Shown: piece after piece, positions 35,288-44,435 of the stretch
How the letters are laid out: every line of letters begins with the position of its first letter
How positions within the stretch are numbered: the first letter of the stretch is position 1
DNA from: Phenylobacterium sp.
Lineage (GTDB): Bacteria; Pseudomonadota; Alphaproteobacteria; Caulobacterales; Caulobacteraceae
Assembly: GCF_030679875.1 (NCBI RefSeq)
Contig: NZ_JAUXSP010000015.1
Span: forward strand, 62,001-126,000
DNA length: 64,000 nt
Direction: 5' to 3'
Program-made: the position numbers and the translations under genes
The notes under the pieces: model-generated
What the model was told of the DNA's origin: nothing
Seen by the model: only the letters and a program-made list of their open reading frames with translations
Databases searched by the model: none

Positions 35288-36033
35288 GCCCTCGCCAGGC
35301 GCTCTCCCGGCTGATCGAGACGTCCCGCAAGATCGTCGTCTTCACCGGGGCGGGCATCTCCACGGAATCGGGCATCCCCGACTTCCGCAGCCCTGGCGGC
35401 GTGTGGAGCAAGATGAAGCCCATCTACTTCCAGGACTTCGTCGCCAGCGAGGCGCAGCGTCGGGAGGCATGGACCCGCGCCTTTACGGGCCGCGCAGGCT
35501 GGACGGGGCGTGAGCCCAATGCCGGCCATCACGCCGTCGCTCGACTGGTGAAACAGGGCCAGGTTGAGGCGGTCATCACCCAGAACGTGGACAATCTGCA
35601 TCAGGCTTCCGGTGTTCCCGATGAGCGGATTATCGAACTGCACGGCAACGCCAGCTACGCCACCTGCCTGGCCTGCGGCCTTCGCCATGAACTGCCTCAA
35701 CTGAAGCACGAGTTCGAGGCGACGGGCGACATTCCCACCTGCCGCGAATGCGGCGAACTGGTGAAGACCGCCACCATATCGTTTGGCCAGCCCATGCCAG
35801 AGGCGGAGATGAGACGCGCGACGGCCGCGACGCTGGCCTGCGACCTCTTCCTGGTGCTGGGCTCGTCTCTGGTGGTCTATCCGGCGGCGGAGTTTCCGCT
35901 GCTGGCCAAGCGGCGGGGCGCAGCCCTGGCCATCGTCAACCGTGAGCCGACGGACCAGGACGAAGCCGCCGACCTCGTCGTCCATGACGAGATCGGGCCC
36001 ACGCTCAGCGAGATTGTCCCGAGCGACAGCTGA
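35284..36033 (+). CDS. cobB: NAD-dependent protein deacylase, Sir2 family
   Basis: A 249-aa sirtuin that removes acyl groups from lysine using NAD+. Motifs are FTGAGISTESGIPDFRS (NAD binding), ITQNVDNLHQASG, the catalytic His in IELHGNASY, and a four-Cys zinc site (CLACG and CREC). The residue pair that would mark desuccinylases (Tyr and Arg) is not clearly present, so deacetylase activity is more likely. It is coupled to the antiporter gene, an unusual pairing. The symbol follows family usage. Confidence 0.93.
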   Translation: MSPRQALSRLIETSRKIVVFTGAGISTESGIPDFRSPGGVWSKMKPIYFQDFVASEAQRREAWTRAFTGRAGWTGREPNAGHHAVARLVKQGQVEAVITQNVDNLHQASGVPDERIIELHGNASYATCLACGLRHELPQLKHEFEATGDIPTCRECGELVKTATISFGQPMPEAEMRRATAATLACDLFLVLGSSLVVYPAAEFPLLAKRRGAALAIVNREPTDQDEAADLVVHDEIGPTLSEIVPSDS

Positions 36034-36039
36034 GAGCGG

Positions 36040-36657
36040 TCAAGCCTTCGCGCTCGGCCGGGCCTTGACCCGCTCGAACCAGGCCGGGAGATGCTGGGCT
36101 TCAGCTGGCAGGGGCTGGCCCACCTGGGCCCCAAAGGCCAGGAAGCAGAACAACAGAATGTCGGCCAGGGTGAAGCGGTCCCCGCAGACATAGTCGCGGT
36201 CGACCATCAGTCCGTCGAGCCAGAGAACCTTGTCCCGGGCGATGGCCTTGAGGTCATCGGCCGCCTCAGGCCGCACCAGGCGGAAGCGCGGCTCGAACAG
36301 CGGCCGACCCTCGGCGGCGCGGAAGCCGCCCGTCAGGGGCTCGACGATGTTCAGGTCGATCCGGCGGGTCCACATGCGGGTCTCCGCCCTTTCCTCCGCC
36401 GTGGTCCCGATCAAGGCCGGCTCAGGCACCATCTCCTCTAGGTACTCGCAGATGGCGGTGATCTCGCAGACGACCGTCCCGTCATCCAGTTCCAGCGCCG
36501 GCATCTGACCTGCCACATTGACCTTGTGGGCATAGGGCGGCTGGCGGTTTTCCCCCTTCATCAGGTCAACCTGCTGCTGCGGAATATCCAGGCCCTTCTC
36601 GGCCATGAACATGCGCACCACATGCGGATTGGGTCCGACGGAATTGTAGAACTTCAT
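36040..36657 (-). CDS. Glutathione S-transferase family protein
   Basis: A 205-aa GST. The N-terminal domain has MKFYNSVGPNPHVVRMFMAEKG and the glutathione-binding segment VAGQMPALELDDGTVVCEITAICEYLEE. The C-terminal helical domain includes FTLADILLFCFLAF. Length is typical. It converges on the sirtuin gene with only 6 nt between stops. It differs clearly from the GST at 3894. The substrate is unknown. Confidence 0.92.
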   Translation of the reverse strand: MKFYNSVGPNPHVVRMFMAEKGLDIPQQQVDLMKGENRQPPYAHKVNVAGQMPALELDDGTVVCEITAICEYLEEMVPEPALIGTTAEERAETRMWTRRIDLNIVEPLTGGFRAAEGRPLFEPRFRLVRPEAADDLKAIARDKVLWLDGLMVDRDYVCGDRFTLADILLFCFLAFGAQVGQPLPAEAQHLPAWFERVKARPSAKA

Positions 36658-36717
36658 GGCGGCCTCCCGGCTTTTTCTCGTCCGGAGACGAGTTGACGGG
36701 ATTCCCCTCGCGTCAGG

Positions 36718-37995
36718 TCAAGCCTCTTGCGGACAGGAGGCCGATGGATCGTCCTCGGCGCAGGCCTCATTCATGCGGGCGAAGTGATCACCGGGGTCCA
36801 GGCGCGCAAGCGTCGGCGCAGGGGCGGGCCTGGACCTCGTCGTCACCTCGGCGCCCTCGGTCAGGGTCCGATGGACGGGGCACTTCTCGGCGATCTCAAT
36901 GATCCGCGCGGTCTGGTCAGCGTCGAGGTCGCCCTCCAGGCCGATCTCACGGACGAACCGGTCCTTGGTGGTGGCTGTGCGCGCCTCATGGGTCACCTCG
37001 ACACTGACCTTGTCCAGAGACCAGCCTTTGCGGTCGGCATAGAGGCGGCAGGTCATGGCGGTGCAGGCGCCCAGCGCTGCGCCCAGCAGATCGTAGGGGC
37101 TTGGGCCTGAGTCGAGGCCGCCCACATCGATGGGCTCGTCGGCCAGGAAGCGCGAAGGGCCCGCCCGCACAGAGACCTGGAACTTGCCGACGCCGGTCTC
37201 CTCGACCCTGACGGCCTCGCTGGAGGCCTCAGCCGTGGCCTCTGGCGCTGTCAGATAGCGCGCCGCCCAGGCGGCGATGACGGCGGCGGCATAGTCGGAA
37301 TCGGCCTTGCCGGTCAGCAAGTGGTCGGCGTCGTCCAGGGAGATGAAGCTCTTGGGATGGCGGGCGGCGACAAATATCTCGGTCGCATTGTCGATGCCCA
37401 CCACCTCGTCCCGGGGCGCGTGCAGGATCAGCAGGGCGCGCTTGAGCTGAGCGATCCGCTTGGCCTGGTCCTGCTCAGCCAGGTCGGCGATGAAGCCGGC
37501 GCCCAGTTCGAACCGGCGGCCGGCGATCTCCACCGGAACCGGACCCTCGGCCGTGGCGAGCGCGCCTTCGACATGGCGCAGCACATGCTCTGCCGAGGCT
37601 GGCGCATTGATCACCGCCACGGCGCGCACCGTCGGGCACTGGCCCACGGCGGCCAGGACCGCGGCGCCGCCGAAGCTGTGCCCGACAAGCACCTGCACCT
37701 CGTGGCCGGCGGCGTTCATCGCCTCGACGGCGCTGACCACATCGGCCACGTCGCTGGACAGACCCGCGCCGAAGTCCCCCTCGCTTTCCCCCAGCCCGGT
37801 GAAATCAAAGCGCAGGACCCCGAACCCCTTGTCGGCCAGGGCGCGGCTGATCCGGACCGCCGCCAGCGCCCGCTTGTCGCACGTGAAGCAGTGGGCGAAG
37901 ACCACATAGGCGCGCGCCGGGCTCGCCCCCGTTTCAAGCACGCCAGAAAGACGTCGCCCGGCCGCATTCTCGAAATCGAAATCCATGCTGGCCAT
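36718..37995 (-). CDS. Alpha/beta hydrolase-OsmC fusion protein
   Basis: A 425-aa two-domain protein. Residues 1-250 are an alpha/beta hydrolase with the nucleophile elbow GHSFGG, an Asp in LHAPRDEVVG and a His in DDADHLL. Residues about 265-410 are an OsmC-like peroxidase domain, with a Cys in ALGACTAMTCRLYADRKG and a second Cys in AEKCPVHRTL. The fusion is found in several proteobacteria and may act on organic hydroperoxides or acyl thioesters. I chose the ATG at 37995 because GGAG lies 6 nt before it; in-frame ATGs at 38007 and 37986 are alternatives. It sits near a peroxiredoxin gene on the same strand. Confidence 0.9.
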   Translation of the reverse strand: MASMDFDFENAAGRRLSGVLETGASPARAYVVFAHCFTCDKRALAAVRISRALADKGFGVLRFDFTGLGESEGDFGAGLSSDVADVVSAVEAMNAAGHEVQVLVGHSFGGAAVLAAVGQCPTVRAVAVINAPASAEHVLRHVEGALATAEGPVPVEIAGRRFELGAGFIADLAEQDQAKRIAQLKRALLILHAPRDEVVGIDNATEIFVAARHPKSFISLDDADHLLTGKADSDYAAAVIAAWAARYLTAPEATAEASSEAVRVEETGVGKFQVSVRAGPSRFLADEPIDVGGLDSGPSPYDLLGAALGACTAMTCRLYADRKGWSLDKVSVEVTHEARTATTKDRFVREIGLEGDLDADQTARIIEIAEKCPVHRTLTEGAEVTTRSRPAPAPTLARLDPGDHFARMNEACAEDDPSASCPQEA

Positions 37996-38110
37996 GGGAG
38001 TCTCCATTCATGCAGGCCCCGGAAGTCTGGGCCACTGGGGCGACGGCTCCAGCCTGTGAGCCCAGCAAACGGCCAGGATCAGACCGGCGTTCCGCCGCCC
38101 CTGGCGCCCA

Positions 38111-38599
38111 TCAGGCGCCGAGCTGGTCCATCAGATATTCAGCCGACGACACCCGGAATTCGCCCGGCTCTTCGATGTTCAGGGATTTTACGACCCCGTC
38201 CTCAATGACCATGGAATAGCGTTGCGAGCGTTCGCCCATGCCGAATTTGGTCGCATCCATGGTCAGACCCACGGCGCGGGTGAAGTCGCCGCTGCCATCG
38301 GCCAGCATCACGATGTCGTCGCCGACGGCTTGGGACTCGCCCCAGGCCTTCATGACAAAGGCGTCGTTGACTGAGAGACAGGCGATCATGTCGACGCCCT
38401 GGGCCTTCATAGACTCAGCCTTGTCCACATAGCCCGGCAGGTGGCGCGCCGAGCAGGTCGGGGTGAAGGCGCCGGGAACGGCGAACAGGGCGACCTTCTT
38501 GCCCTTGAAGAGGTCATCGGTTGTGACGGGCTTGGGGCCGTCGAGGGTCGCCTGGGTGAGGGTGACGCTGGGCAGCTTGTCGCCGGTTTTGATGGTCAT
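38111..38599 (-). CDS. Peroxiredoxin, Prx5 subfamily
   Basis: A 162-aa thiol peroxidase. The peroxidatic Cys is Cys49 in PGAFTPTCSARHLPGY, the Prx5 signature, and the Arg of the active site lies in RAVGLTMDA or the GERSQRY segment. The ATG at 38599 has GGAG 8 nt upstream; the frame extends to 38716 without a supported start. It would reduce hydrogen or organic peroxides using glutaredoxin or thioredoxin. It is divergent from yqgE, with 126 nt between. Confidence 0.93.
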   Translation of the reverse strand: MTIKTGDKLPSVTLTQATLDGPKPVTTDDLFKGKKVALFAVPGAFTPTCSARHLPGYVDKAESMKAQGVDMIACLSVNDAFVMKAWGESQAVGDDIVMLADGSGDFTRAVGLTMDATKFGMGERSQRYSMVIEDGVVKSLNIEEPGEFRVSSAEYLMDQLGA

Positions 38600-38725
38600 G
38601 GCCGTGCTCCGCAATGGGTCGCCAGGATGGGCGCAAGGCCAGCAAATAGCGCATTGCTCACCCCCTTCAACCTTCCTGCGTCGACTGTGTCTTGAAAGCG
38701 CCGCGTTCAGTCTCAAACTAGGGGG

Positions 38726-39319
38726 ATGGGCGCCATTGATCAGACCAAGCCGACCGGGACCTATCTCTCAGGAAAATTGCTGATCGCCATGCCAGGCATC
38801 GGCGATCCCCGGTTTGAGCGCGCGGTCGTGCTGGTCTGCGCCCACGATGAAGAGCACGCCATGGGGCTGACCGTGAACCGGCCGGTGGACGGGCTCATGC
38901 TCGCCGATCTGCTTGAGCGGCTGGACATCGCGGCCGCGTCTGAGACCGCCTCGGGTCTCGACGACCCGATACTGATCGGCGGGCCGGTGGAGCGTGAGCG
39001 CGGATTTGTGCTGCACACCGCCGACTATCGCAGCGAGAACAGCCTGCCCGTGGGCGAGGACCTGGCCCTGACCGCCACCCGTGAGGTGCTGGAGATCCTG
39101 GCCCATGGCGAGGGCCCCCGTCGCAGCGTGATGGCCCTGGGCTATGCCGGCTGGGGCGCCGGCCAGCTGGAGCAGGAGCTTCGCGACAATGTCTGGCTGA
39201 CCTGTGCGGCTGACGAGGCCCTGTTGTTCGGCGACGACCATGACCACAAGTGGTCCCAGGCCCTGGCCAAGCTGGGGATCGATCCTGGCCTGCTCTCGGC
39301 GGTGGCCGGACAGGCCTGA
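38726..39319 (+). CDS. yqgE: YqgE/AlgH family protein
   Basis: A 197-aa member of the UPF0301/DUF179 family. Diagnostic motifs are GKLLIAMPGIGDPRFERAVV, HAMGLTVNRPV, IGGPVERERGFVLH and GYAGWGAGQLEQEL. The fold is known but the biochemical role is not. Length is normal. It converges on the GGDEF/EAL gene across 16 nt that include a GC palindrome. Confidence 0.93.
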   Translation: MGAIDQTKPTGTYLSGKLLIAMPGIGDPRFERAVVLVCAHDEEHAMGLTVNRPVDGLMLADLLERLDIAAASETASGLDDPILIGGPVERERGFVLHTADYRSENSLPVGEDLALTATREVLEILAHGEGPRRSVMALGYAGWGAGQLEQELRDNVWLTCAADEALLFGDDHDHKWSQALAKLGIDPGLLSAVAGQA

Positions 39320-39321
39320 GC

Positions 39322-39335
39322 GCCCCGCGCGGGGC
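39322..39335. terminator. GC palindrome between convergent genes
   Basis: GCCCCGCGCGGGGC is a perfect palindrome filling the 16-nt gap between the stops of yqgE and the GGDEF/EAL gene. It could fold into a 5-bp stem and serve both strands as a terminator. No T-tract follows, so this is only a candidate. Confidence 0.35.
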
Positions 39336-40994
39336 TCAGCCCCGGGCCTTCACCGGAGCCGCGCCGTCCACATAGCTTTCGTTCAGATAGACCTCGGCCT
39401 CCTGCGGCGACAGGGCCGGCGCATAGCCGAACCCCTGCCCATAGTCGCAGCCCAGGGCCAGGAGCTGGCGGGCCATGCCGGCGTTCTCGACACCTTCGGC
39501 GACCACTTCGAGGTCAAGATCCTGACCCAGCTTGACCACCGAGGAGACAATCTTGGCCGAGCCCGCATCGGTGGCCATGGTTCGGACGAAGTAGCGGTCG
39601 ATCTTGAGCGTGTCGAAGGGCAGTCGCGTCAGATAGGACAAGGACGAAAATCCCGTGCCGAAGTCGTCCAGGGCCAGCGCCGCCCCGGCTTGGCGCAGAT
39701 CGCGCAGGATGATGGCCGCCCGGTCCGGGTCACGCATGACGTCGCCCTCGGTCACCTCCAGCTTCAGGGCGCCAGCGGGCAGGCCGGTCTCGCGCAGGAT
39801 ACGGACCACATTGGCGATCAGGTCAGGATGATCGATTTCACCTGTCGACAGATTGACCGCGACGGTCAGTTCGCCAGCCGCCCGGTGATTGCGCCGCCAC
39901 ACCGCCAGCTGACTGGCGGCCTCGCGCATCATCAGCGAACCCAGGGCGCTCATCAGGCCCATTTCCTCGCAGAGCGGCAGGAACTGGTCGGGCATCAGCA
40001 GGCCGCGTCTCGGGTGACGCCAGCGCACCAGGGCCTCAAAGCCCGACAGGGCGCCCGTCGATAGCCGCACGATCGGCTGATAGAAGGCGGTCAGCTCGCC
40101 TCGGCCAATGGCGCCGCGCAGATCGCCCTCGAGGGCCAGACGCGAGAGTCCGTCACTTTCCAGGGCCCGGCCATAGGCCGCCGCCCCGCCACGGCCGCCG
40201 GTCTTGGCCGCCTCGACGGCCAGTTCAGCCCGCCGCAACAGTTCAGCCGCCTCCGGCGCCTCATCCCCGCCCCGGGCGCGGACCGCGCCGACCGAAAGGG
40301 TGGGGTGGATGTCGAAGCCCGCGACCCTCAGAGGCCGCTCCAAGGCGCTGCGCAGCACCTCGCTGGCGGGTATCTCGCCCACTCTGGCCAGCACGCTGAA
40401 TTCGTCTTCTCCGACCCGCGATAGCAGGGCGCCCGGGGGGAAGGCCGCCGCAAGACGTGACCCCAGGGCCGCGAGCACCAGATCGGCGCGCTCATGGCCC
40501 AAGGCCTCATTCAGGCGGCGCAGGCGGTCGAGATCGGCGACCACCAGCTCGTAGTCGCCGGCGATCTGAAGGCGCTCGCGGGCCCGGAGGATAAAGCTCT
40601 TCCGGTCGAGCAGGCCGGTGAGGTTGTCCAGGTCGGAGGCGGCGAATTTGGTTTCGGCGGCGACGACGCCGGCGGCGCGGACACCATCCTCGAGCCATAC
40701 GCCTCGCCAGATGCAAACCCCACCGCCGCGCATGCGCAGGCGAACGGCGATCTCGGTTCCGGGCTCCTGAACCCGCAAGACCTCTTCAGCCCTGGCCCGG
40801 TCCTGCGGAAGGGCGAGGGCGCGGATGGCGGCCGACGAGCACTCTGGCGCGAGGGGTCCGAGGCCCAGGGCCCGCGAGGCGCCCGTCAGACGCAGACAGT
40901 CGCGCTCAGGCTCCCAGTGCCAGAGAGCCACGTCGGCCGCGCCCAGCGCTTCCAGCGTGCTCGTGGCGTCCCATATCCAACGATCGCTCGCCAT
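39336..40994 (-). CDS. PAS-like/GGDEF/EAL cyclic-di-GMP phosphodiesterase
   Basis: A 552-aa cytoplasmic protein. Residues 15-110 look like a PAS sensor (DVALWHWEPERDCLRLTG). The GGDEF domain (about 125-285) has a degenerate active site, VGEDEF instead of GGDEF. The EAL domain (about 295-540) is intact, with FEALVRW, VNLSTGEI, LEVTEGDVM, LDDFGTGFSS, LKIDRYFV and VAEGVEN. The likely activity is therefore c-di-GMP hydrolysis, with the GGDEF domain perhaps binding GTP. No signal peptide or membrane helix is visible. Confidence 0.92.
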   Translation of the reverse strand: MASDRWIWDATSTLEALGAADVALWHWEPERDCLRLTGASRALGLGPLAPECSSAAIRALALPQDRARAEEVLRVQEPGTEIAVRLRMRGGGVCIWRGVWLEDGVRAAGVVAAETKFAASDLDNLTGLLDRKSFILRARERLQIAGDYELVVADLDRLRRLNEALGHERADLVLAALGSRLAAAFPPGALLSRVGEDEFSVLARVGEIPASEVLRSALERPLRVAGFDIHPTLSVGAVRARGGDEAPEAAELLRRAELAVEAAKTGGRGGAAAYGRALESDGLSRLALEGDLRGAIGRGELTAFYQPIVRLSTGALSGFEALVRWRHPRRGLLMPDQFLPLCEEMGLMSALGSLMMREAASQLAVWRRNHRAAGELTVAVNLSTGEIDHPDLIANVVRILRETGLPAGALKLEVTEGDVMRDPDRAAIILRDLRQAGAALALDDFGTGFSSLSYLTRLPFDTLKIDRYFVRTMATDAGSAKIVSSVVKLGQDLDLEVVAEGVENAGMARQLLALGCDYGQGFGYAPALSPQEAEVYLNESYVDGAAPVKARG

Positions 40995-41024
40995 GGCCTC
41001 TCGGGGGCCGGCGCAGGCCGCCGG

Positions 41025-41636
41025 CTAAACAGAAACAGTCACCTCCGGCCCCTCGTCCCGAGAACGGGGCGTGGTCATGCCGAACAGGACATGATCTCGC
41101 CAAACGCCGTTAATTTTCAGATAAGCCTTGGCGAACCCTTCCTCCTCGAACCCCGCCTTGGCCAACAAACTGCGGGACGCAGCGTTATGCGGCAGGCAGG
41201 CTGCCTCCAGCCTGTGGAGGCCCAAGGTGTTGAAGGCGAAGGTGTTCAGAGCCCGCGCGGCCGCCAGGGTGAGGCCGCGCCGGGTGAAGGGCTGACCGCA
41301 CCAGTAGCCCACCGTCCCCATCTGGGCGACGCCCCGTCGGATATTGGACAGGGTGATGCCGCCGGTCAGGGCGCCATCGGACTCCTGAAACACCAGGAAG
41401 CTGTAGGCCACGCCCGCCTCGCGGTCGCGGGCATAGGCCGCCAGTCGGCGACGGAAGGCCACTCGGGTAAGGTCATCCGCGGGCCAGGTTGGCTCCCAGG
41501 GCTGCAGGAAGGCCCGCGAAGCGGCCCGCAGGTCGCGCCATTCCCCATAGTCGGCGGCGCGGGGCGGGCGAAGGAAGACCCCCGCTCCATCCACGCGCAA
41601 GCCCCCCTCCAGGGCGATCCAGTCCAGTAAGGCCAT
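41025..41636 (-). CDS. GNAT N-acetyltransferase, RimJ/RimL type
   Basis: A 203-aa acetyltransferase. The acetyl-CoA-binding region is seen in MGTVGYWCGQPFTRRGLTL and the following ALNTFAFNTLGLHRLEA, with the RimJ-like NAASRSLLAKAGFEEEGFAK near the end. The ATG at 41636 opens with MALLDWIALEGG and fits the family; the longer frame from 41708 is unsupported. It lies downstream of the M16 peptidase on the same strand. It may acetylate a ribosomal protein or another N-terminus. Confidence 0.88.
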   Translation of the reverse strand: MALLDWIALEGGLRVDGAGVFLRPPRAADYGEWRDLRAASRAFLQPWEPTWPADDLTRVAFRRRLAAYARDREAGVAYSFLVFQESDGALTGGITLSNIRRGVAQMGTVGYWCGQPFTRRGLTLAAARALNTFAFNTLGLHRLEAACLPHNAASRSLLAKAGFEEEGFAKAYLKINGVWRDHVLFGMTTPRSRDEGPEVTVSV

Positions 41637-41765
41637 GATGCGATTGCGGCTCCGATTGCCCCGTCCGTCAAGTCGAAGGACCGCGAAGACGCCGTAAAAC
41701 CCCCTCAAGCCCGCGGACTATCCCCTAACTCGCCAGGGTGGGCTGGTGGTTCCTGCCGCGGCCGG

Positions 41766-43028
41766 TCAGCCGAACATCGTCTCGGTAAAGGCCCTCGCCG
41801 CGCCGGTCGCCTGCCGGGGCCCGAGCACCGAGATGGCGGCCCTTCGGCTGTTGCAAAGGTCCGCCCCCAGGCGGGCCAGATCATCAAGGCTTACCGCCTC
41901 GATCCCCGCAGCGATTTCCGCCGGCGGCAGGGGGCGGTCAAACAGAAGGAGCTGTGCGGCGGTCTGCTCGGCCCGGGCCAGCGGCGATTCCCGCATCATG
42001 AACATCGCCCCCTTGATCTGGGCCTTGGCGCGGGCGAGTTCAGCGGCGGTTACAGATCCCCCCAGCCCCGCGATCTGCTCGGCGGCCACCTTGGCCAGCT
42101 CCACTGCATCCTTGGCCGCGCAGCCCGCGAAAACCCCGAGCACGCCCTGGTCGGCATAGGTCTCGCTGTAGGCGTCGACGGCGTAGGCCAGGCCGCGCTT
42201 CTCGCGCGCCTCCTGGAAGAGGCGCGAGGCCATGCCACCTCCCAGGATCTCGGCGAACAGGCGCAGGACGAAATAGTCGGGATGGCTGACCCCCACCGTG
42301 GGCAACAGGAAGACCAGGTTGGCCTGCTCCAGGCGCTTGGTCTCTACGGCCTGTCCTCCGGTGAACTGCGCGTCCGGGGCGCAGGCGGCCTCGACCGGCG
42401 CTGTGGCCCCGCCGAAGTCCCGCTCCGCCAGGTCCAGCAGTTCGGCCTCATCGACCGCGCCGGCCGCGCTCACCACCAGGGTTGTCGGGTCATAGAGCTG
42501 ACGGCGCCAATCGGCCAGGCTGTCAGGCGCGGCGGTCGCGATCGACTCTACCGTCCCGAGGATCGAGCGGCCCAGCGGCTGCCCCCCATAGGCGGCGGCC
42601 TGGGCCATTTCGAACACCAGGTCATCGGGGGTGTCAGCAGCCTCGGCGATCTCCTGGCCCACAACCTGCTTCTCGCGGGCGAGGTCGTGGGGATCGAGAC
42701 GAGGGGCCAGGACCAGATCGGCCAGGACCGCCGAACCAAGCCGAAGGCCGCCGGCGAGGCAACGGACCTGGAAGCTGGTCCGCTCATAGCCCGTGGCCGC
42801 GTTGATCTGACCGCCCTGCGCTTCGATCGCCTCGACGATCTCCATGGCTGAGCGGTCGCCGGCGCCCTTGAAGACCATGTGCTCAAGCAGATGAGACCAG
42901 CCAGACCTGCCTTGATCCTCAAACCGCGCGCCGCGGCCGGCCACCACGCACAGGGCCGTGGTCTCGAGGCCGGGAATGGGGTCGCAGACGACCCGTACGC
43001 CATTGGCCAGGCGATGAACCGAGGCCAA
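41766..43028 (-). CDS. M16 family zinc metallopeptidase
   Basis: A 420-aa pitrilysin/processing-peptidase-like protein. The inverted zinc motif HLLEH (His46, Glu49, His50) is followed about 75 residues later by the third ligand region REKQVVGQEIAEAAD. The substrate-binding R/Y element appears as RLFQEAREKRGLAYAVDAYSE. Size matches the bacterial one-domain-pair members close to mitochondrial processing peptidase. It starts 3 nt after thrC, an arrangement common in alphaproteobacteria. Confidence 0.95.
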   Translation of the reverse strand: MASVHRLANGVRVVCDPIPGLETTALCVVAGRGARFEDQGRSGWSHLLEHMVFKGAGDRSAMEIVEAIEAQGGQINAATGYERTSFQVRCLAGGLRLGSAVLADLVLAPRLDPHDLAREKQVVGQEIAEAADTPDDLVFEMAQAAAYGGQPLGRSILGTVESIATAAPDSLADWRRQLYDPTTLVVSAAGAVDEAELLDLAERDFGGATAPVEAACAPDAQFTGGQAVETKRLEQANLVFLLPTVGVSHPDYFVLRLFAEILGGGMASRLFQEAREKRGLAYAVDAYSETYADQGVLGVFAGCAAKDAVELAKVAAEQIAGLGGSVTAAELARAKAQIKGAMFMMRESPLARAEQTAAQLLLFDRPLPPAEIAAGIEAVSLDDLARLGADLCNSRRAAISVLGPRQATGAARAFTETMFG

Positions 43029-43031
43029 GCC

Positions 43032-44435
43032 CTAGCTCTCGGCGAAGGCGCGGACGCAGGCCTTGATGGCCTCCGCGTCGGCCGGCAGCCGGTCAAAACG
43101 TTCCGGTCGATCCGCCAGGCTCTGGGTCCAGCGCGGGAGATCCGGCGTCACCGAGGTCGCCGCGGCCACAGCTTCAGGGAACTTGGCGGCGTGGGCGGTG
43201 GACAGAACAATCACCGGCCCAGCCAGATCACCGGCCCGGCGCAGGGCGGCGACGCCGACGGCGGTGTGGGGATCGATCAGCTCGCCGGTTTCATTCAGCG
43301 TCGCCAGCATGGTGCGGCGGGTCTCATCCTCACTGACCGCCACCCCGGTGAACAGCTCGGCCATATAGGCCTGGGCCTGCGGTGGGATGTCGATATGGCC
43401 GGCCTCGCCAAAGGCGGTGAAGGCGCGGGCGGTCTCGACCGATTCACGGCGGACCGCCTCGAAGTAGAGCCGCTCGAAGTTGGACGCCGACTGAATATCC
43501 ATGGCCGGACTCTGGGTCGCGGTCACCTCGCCCCGGGCGTAGCGGCCATCCTGGAAGGCGCGGGCCAGGATGTCGTTGGAATTGGTCGCCACCACGATGC
43601 GCGCGATGGGCAGCCCCATCTTGTGGGCGACATAGCCGGCGAAGGCGTCACCGAAATTGCCCGACGGGACGCAGTAGGACACCGGACGTTCAGGGGCCCC
43701 GACAGCCACGGCGGTGGTGAAGTAGTAGACGCTTTGGGCCACGATCCGCGCGAAGTTGATCGAGTTGACCCCGGTGAGATCCACGGCCTGACGCAGGCTC
43801 TTGTCCTGGAAGGCCGCCTTCACGATGGCCTGACAGTCGTCGAAGGTGCCCTGGACCGCCACGCAACGGATATTGTCCTCCGTCGCGGTGGTCATGAAGC
43901 GGCGCTGAACCTCTGAAATCCGACCTTCAGGAAACAGGGCGCAGACCCGCACATGGGCTCGCCCGCGGAAGGCCTCGACGGCCGCGCCGCCGGTGTCGCC
44001 GGAGGTCGCGCACAGAATGGTCTGGGTGCGGTTCTGGCCGGTCAGCACATGCTCATAGAGGCGGGCCAGCAACTGCATGGCCACGTCCTTGAACGCCAGG
44101 CTCGGCCCATGGAACAGTTCGGCCACAAAGGCGTCAGGGCTGATCTGCACCAGGGGGACGACAGCGGCGTGGGCGAAGGTGGCGTAGGCTTCCTCGCACA
44201 TGGCGTTCACCGCCTCGCGGGGGATTTCCTCCCCGGCGAAGCGGGCGAGAACCTCGGCCGCCACATGCGCATAAGGCTTGCCGCGAAACGCCGCGATCTC
44301 GGCCGTCGTGAAGCTGGGCCAGGAGTCCGGCACATAGAGCCCGCCGTCGGGGGCGAGCCCGGCCAGCACCGCGTCCACAAAGCCAACCGCCGGGGCCTGG
44401 CCCCGGGTGGAGACATACCGCATCAACTTTTCCAT
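43032..44435 (-). CDS. thrC: Threonine synthase
   Basis: A 467-aa PLP enzyme that converts O-phosphohomoserine to threonine. Motifs are MRYVSTRGQAPAVGFVDAVLAG, the PLP lysine in GPSLAFKDVAMQLL, CATSGDTGGAA and YCVPSGNFGDAFAGYVA. Two starts are possible, ATG at 44435 or 44423. The second overlaps the surf1 stop as TGATG. The gene ends the cytochrome oxidase operon together with the M16 peptidase, as in relatives. Confidence 0.97.
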   Translation of the reverse strand: MEKLMRYVSTRGQAPAVGFVDAVLAGLAPDGGLYVPDSWPSFTTAEIAAFRGKPYAHVAAEVLARFAGEEIPREAVNAMCEEAYATFAHAAVVPLVQISPDAFVAELFHGPSLAFKDVAMQLLARLYEHVLTGQNRTQTILCATSGDTGGAAVEAFRGRAHVRVCALFPEGRISEVQRRFMTTATEDNIRCVAVQGTFDDCQAIVKAAFQDKSLRQAVDLTGVNSINFARIVAQSVYYFTTAVAVGAPERPVSYCVPSGNFGDAFAGYVAHKMGLPIARIVVATNSNDILARAFQDGRYARGEVTATQSPAMDIQSASNFERLYFEAVRRESVETARAFTAFGEAGHIDIPPQAQAYMAELFTGVAVSEDETRRTMLATLNETGELIDPHTAVGVAALRRAGDLAGPVIVLSTAHAAKFPEAVAAATSVTPDLPRWTQSLADRPERFDRLPADAEAIKACVRAFAES

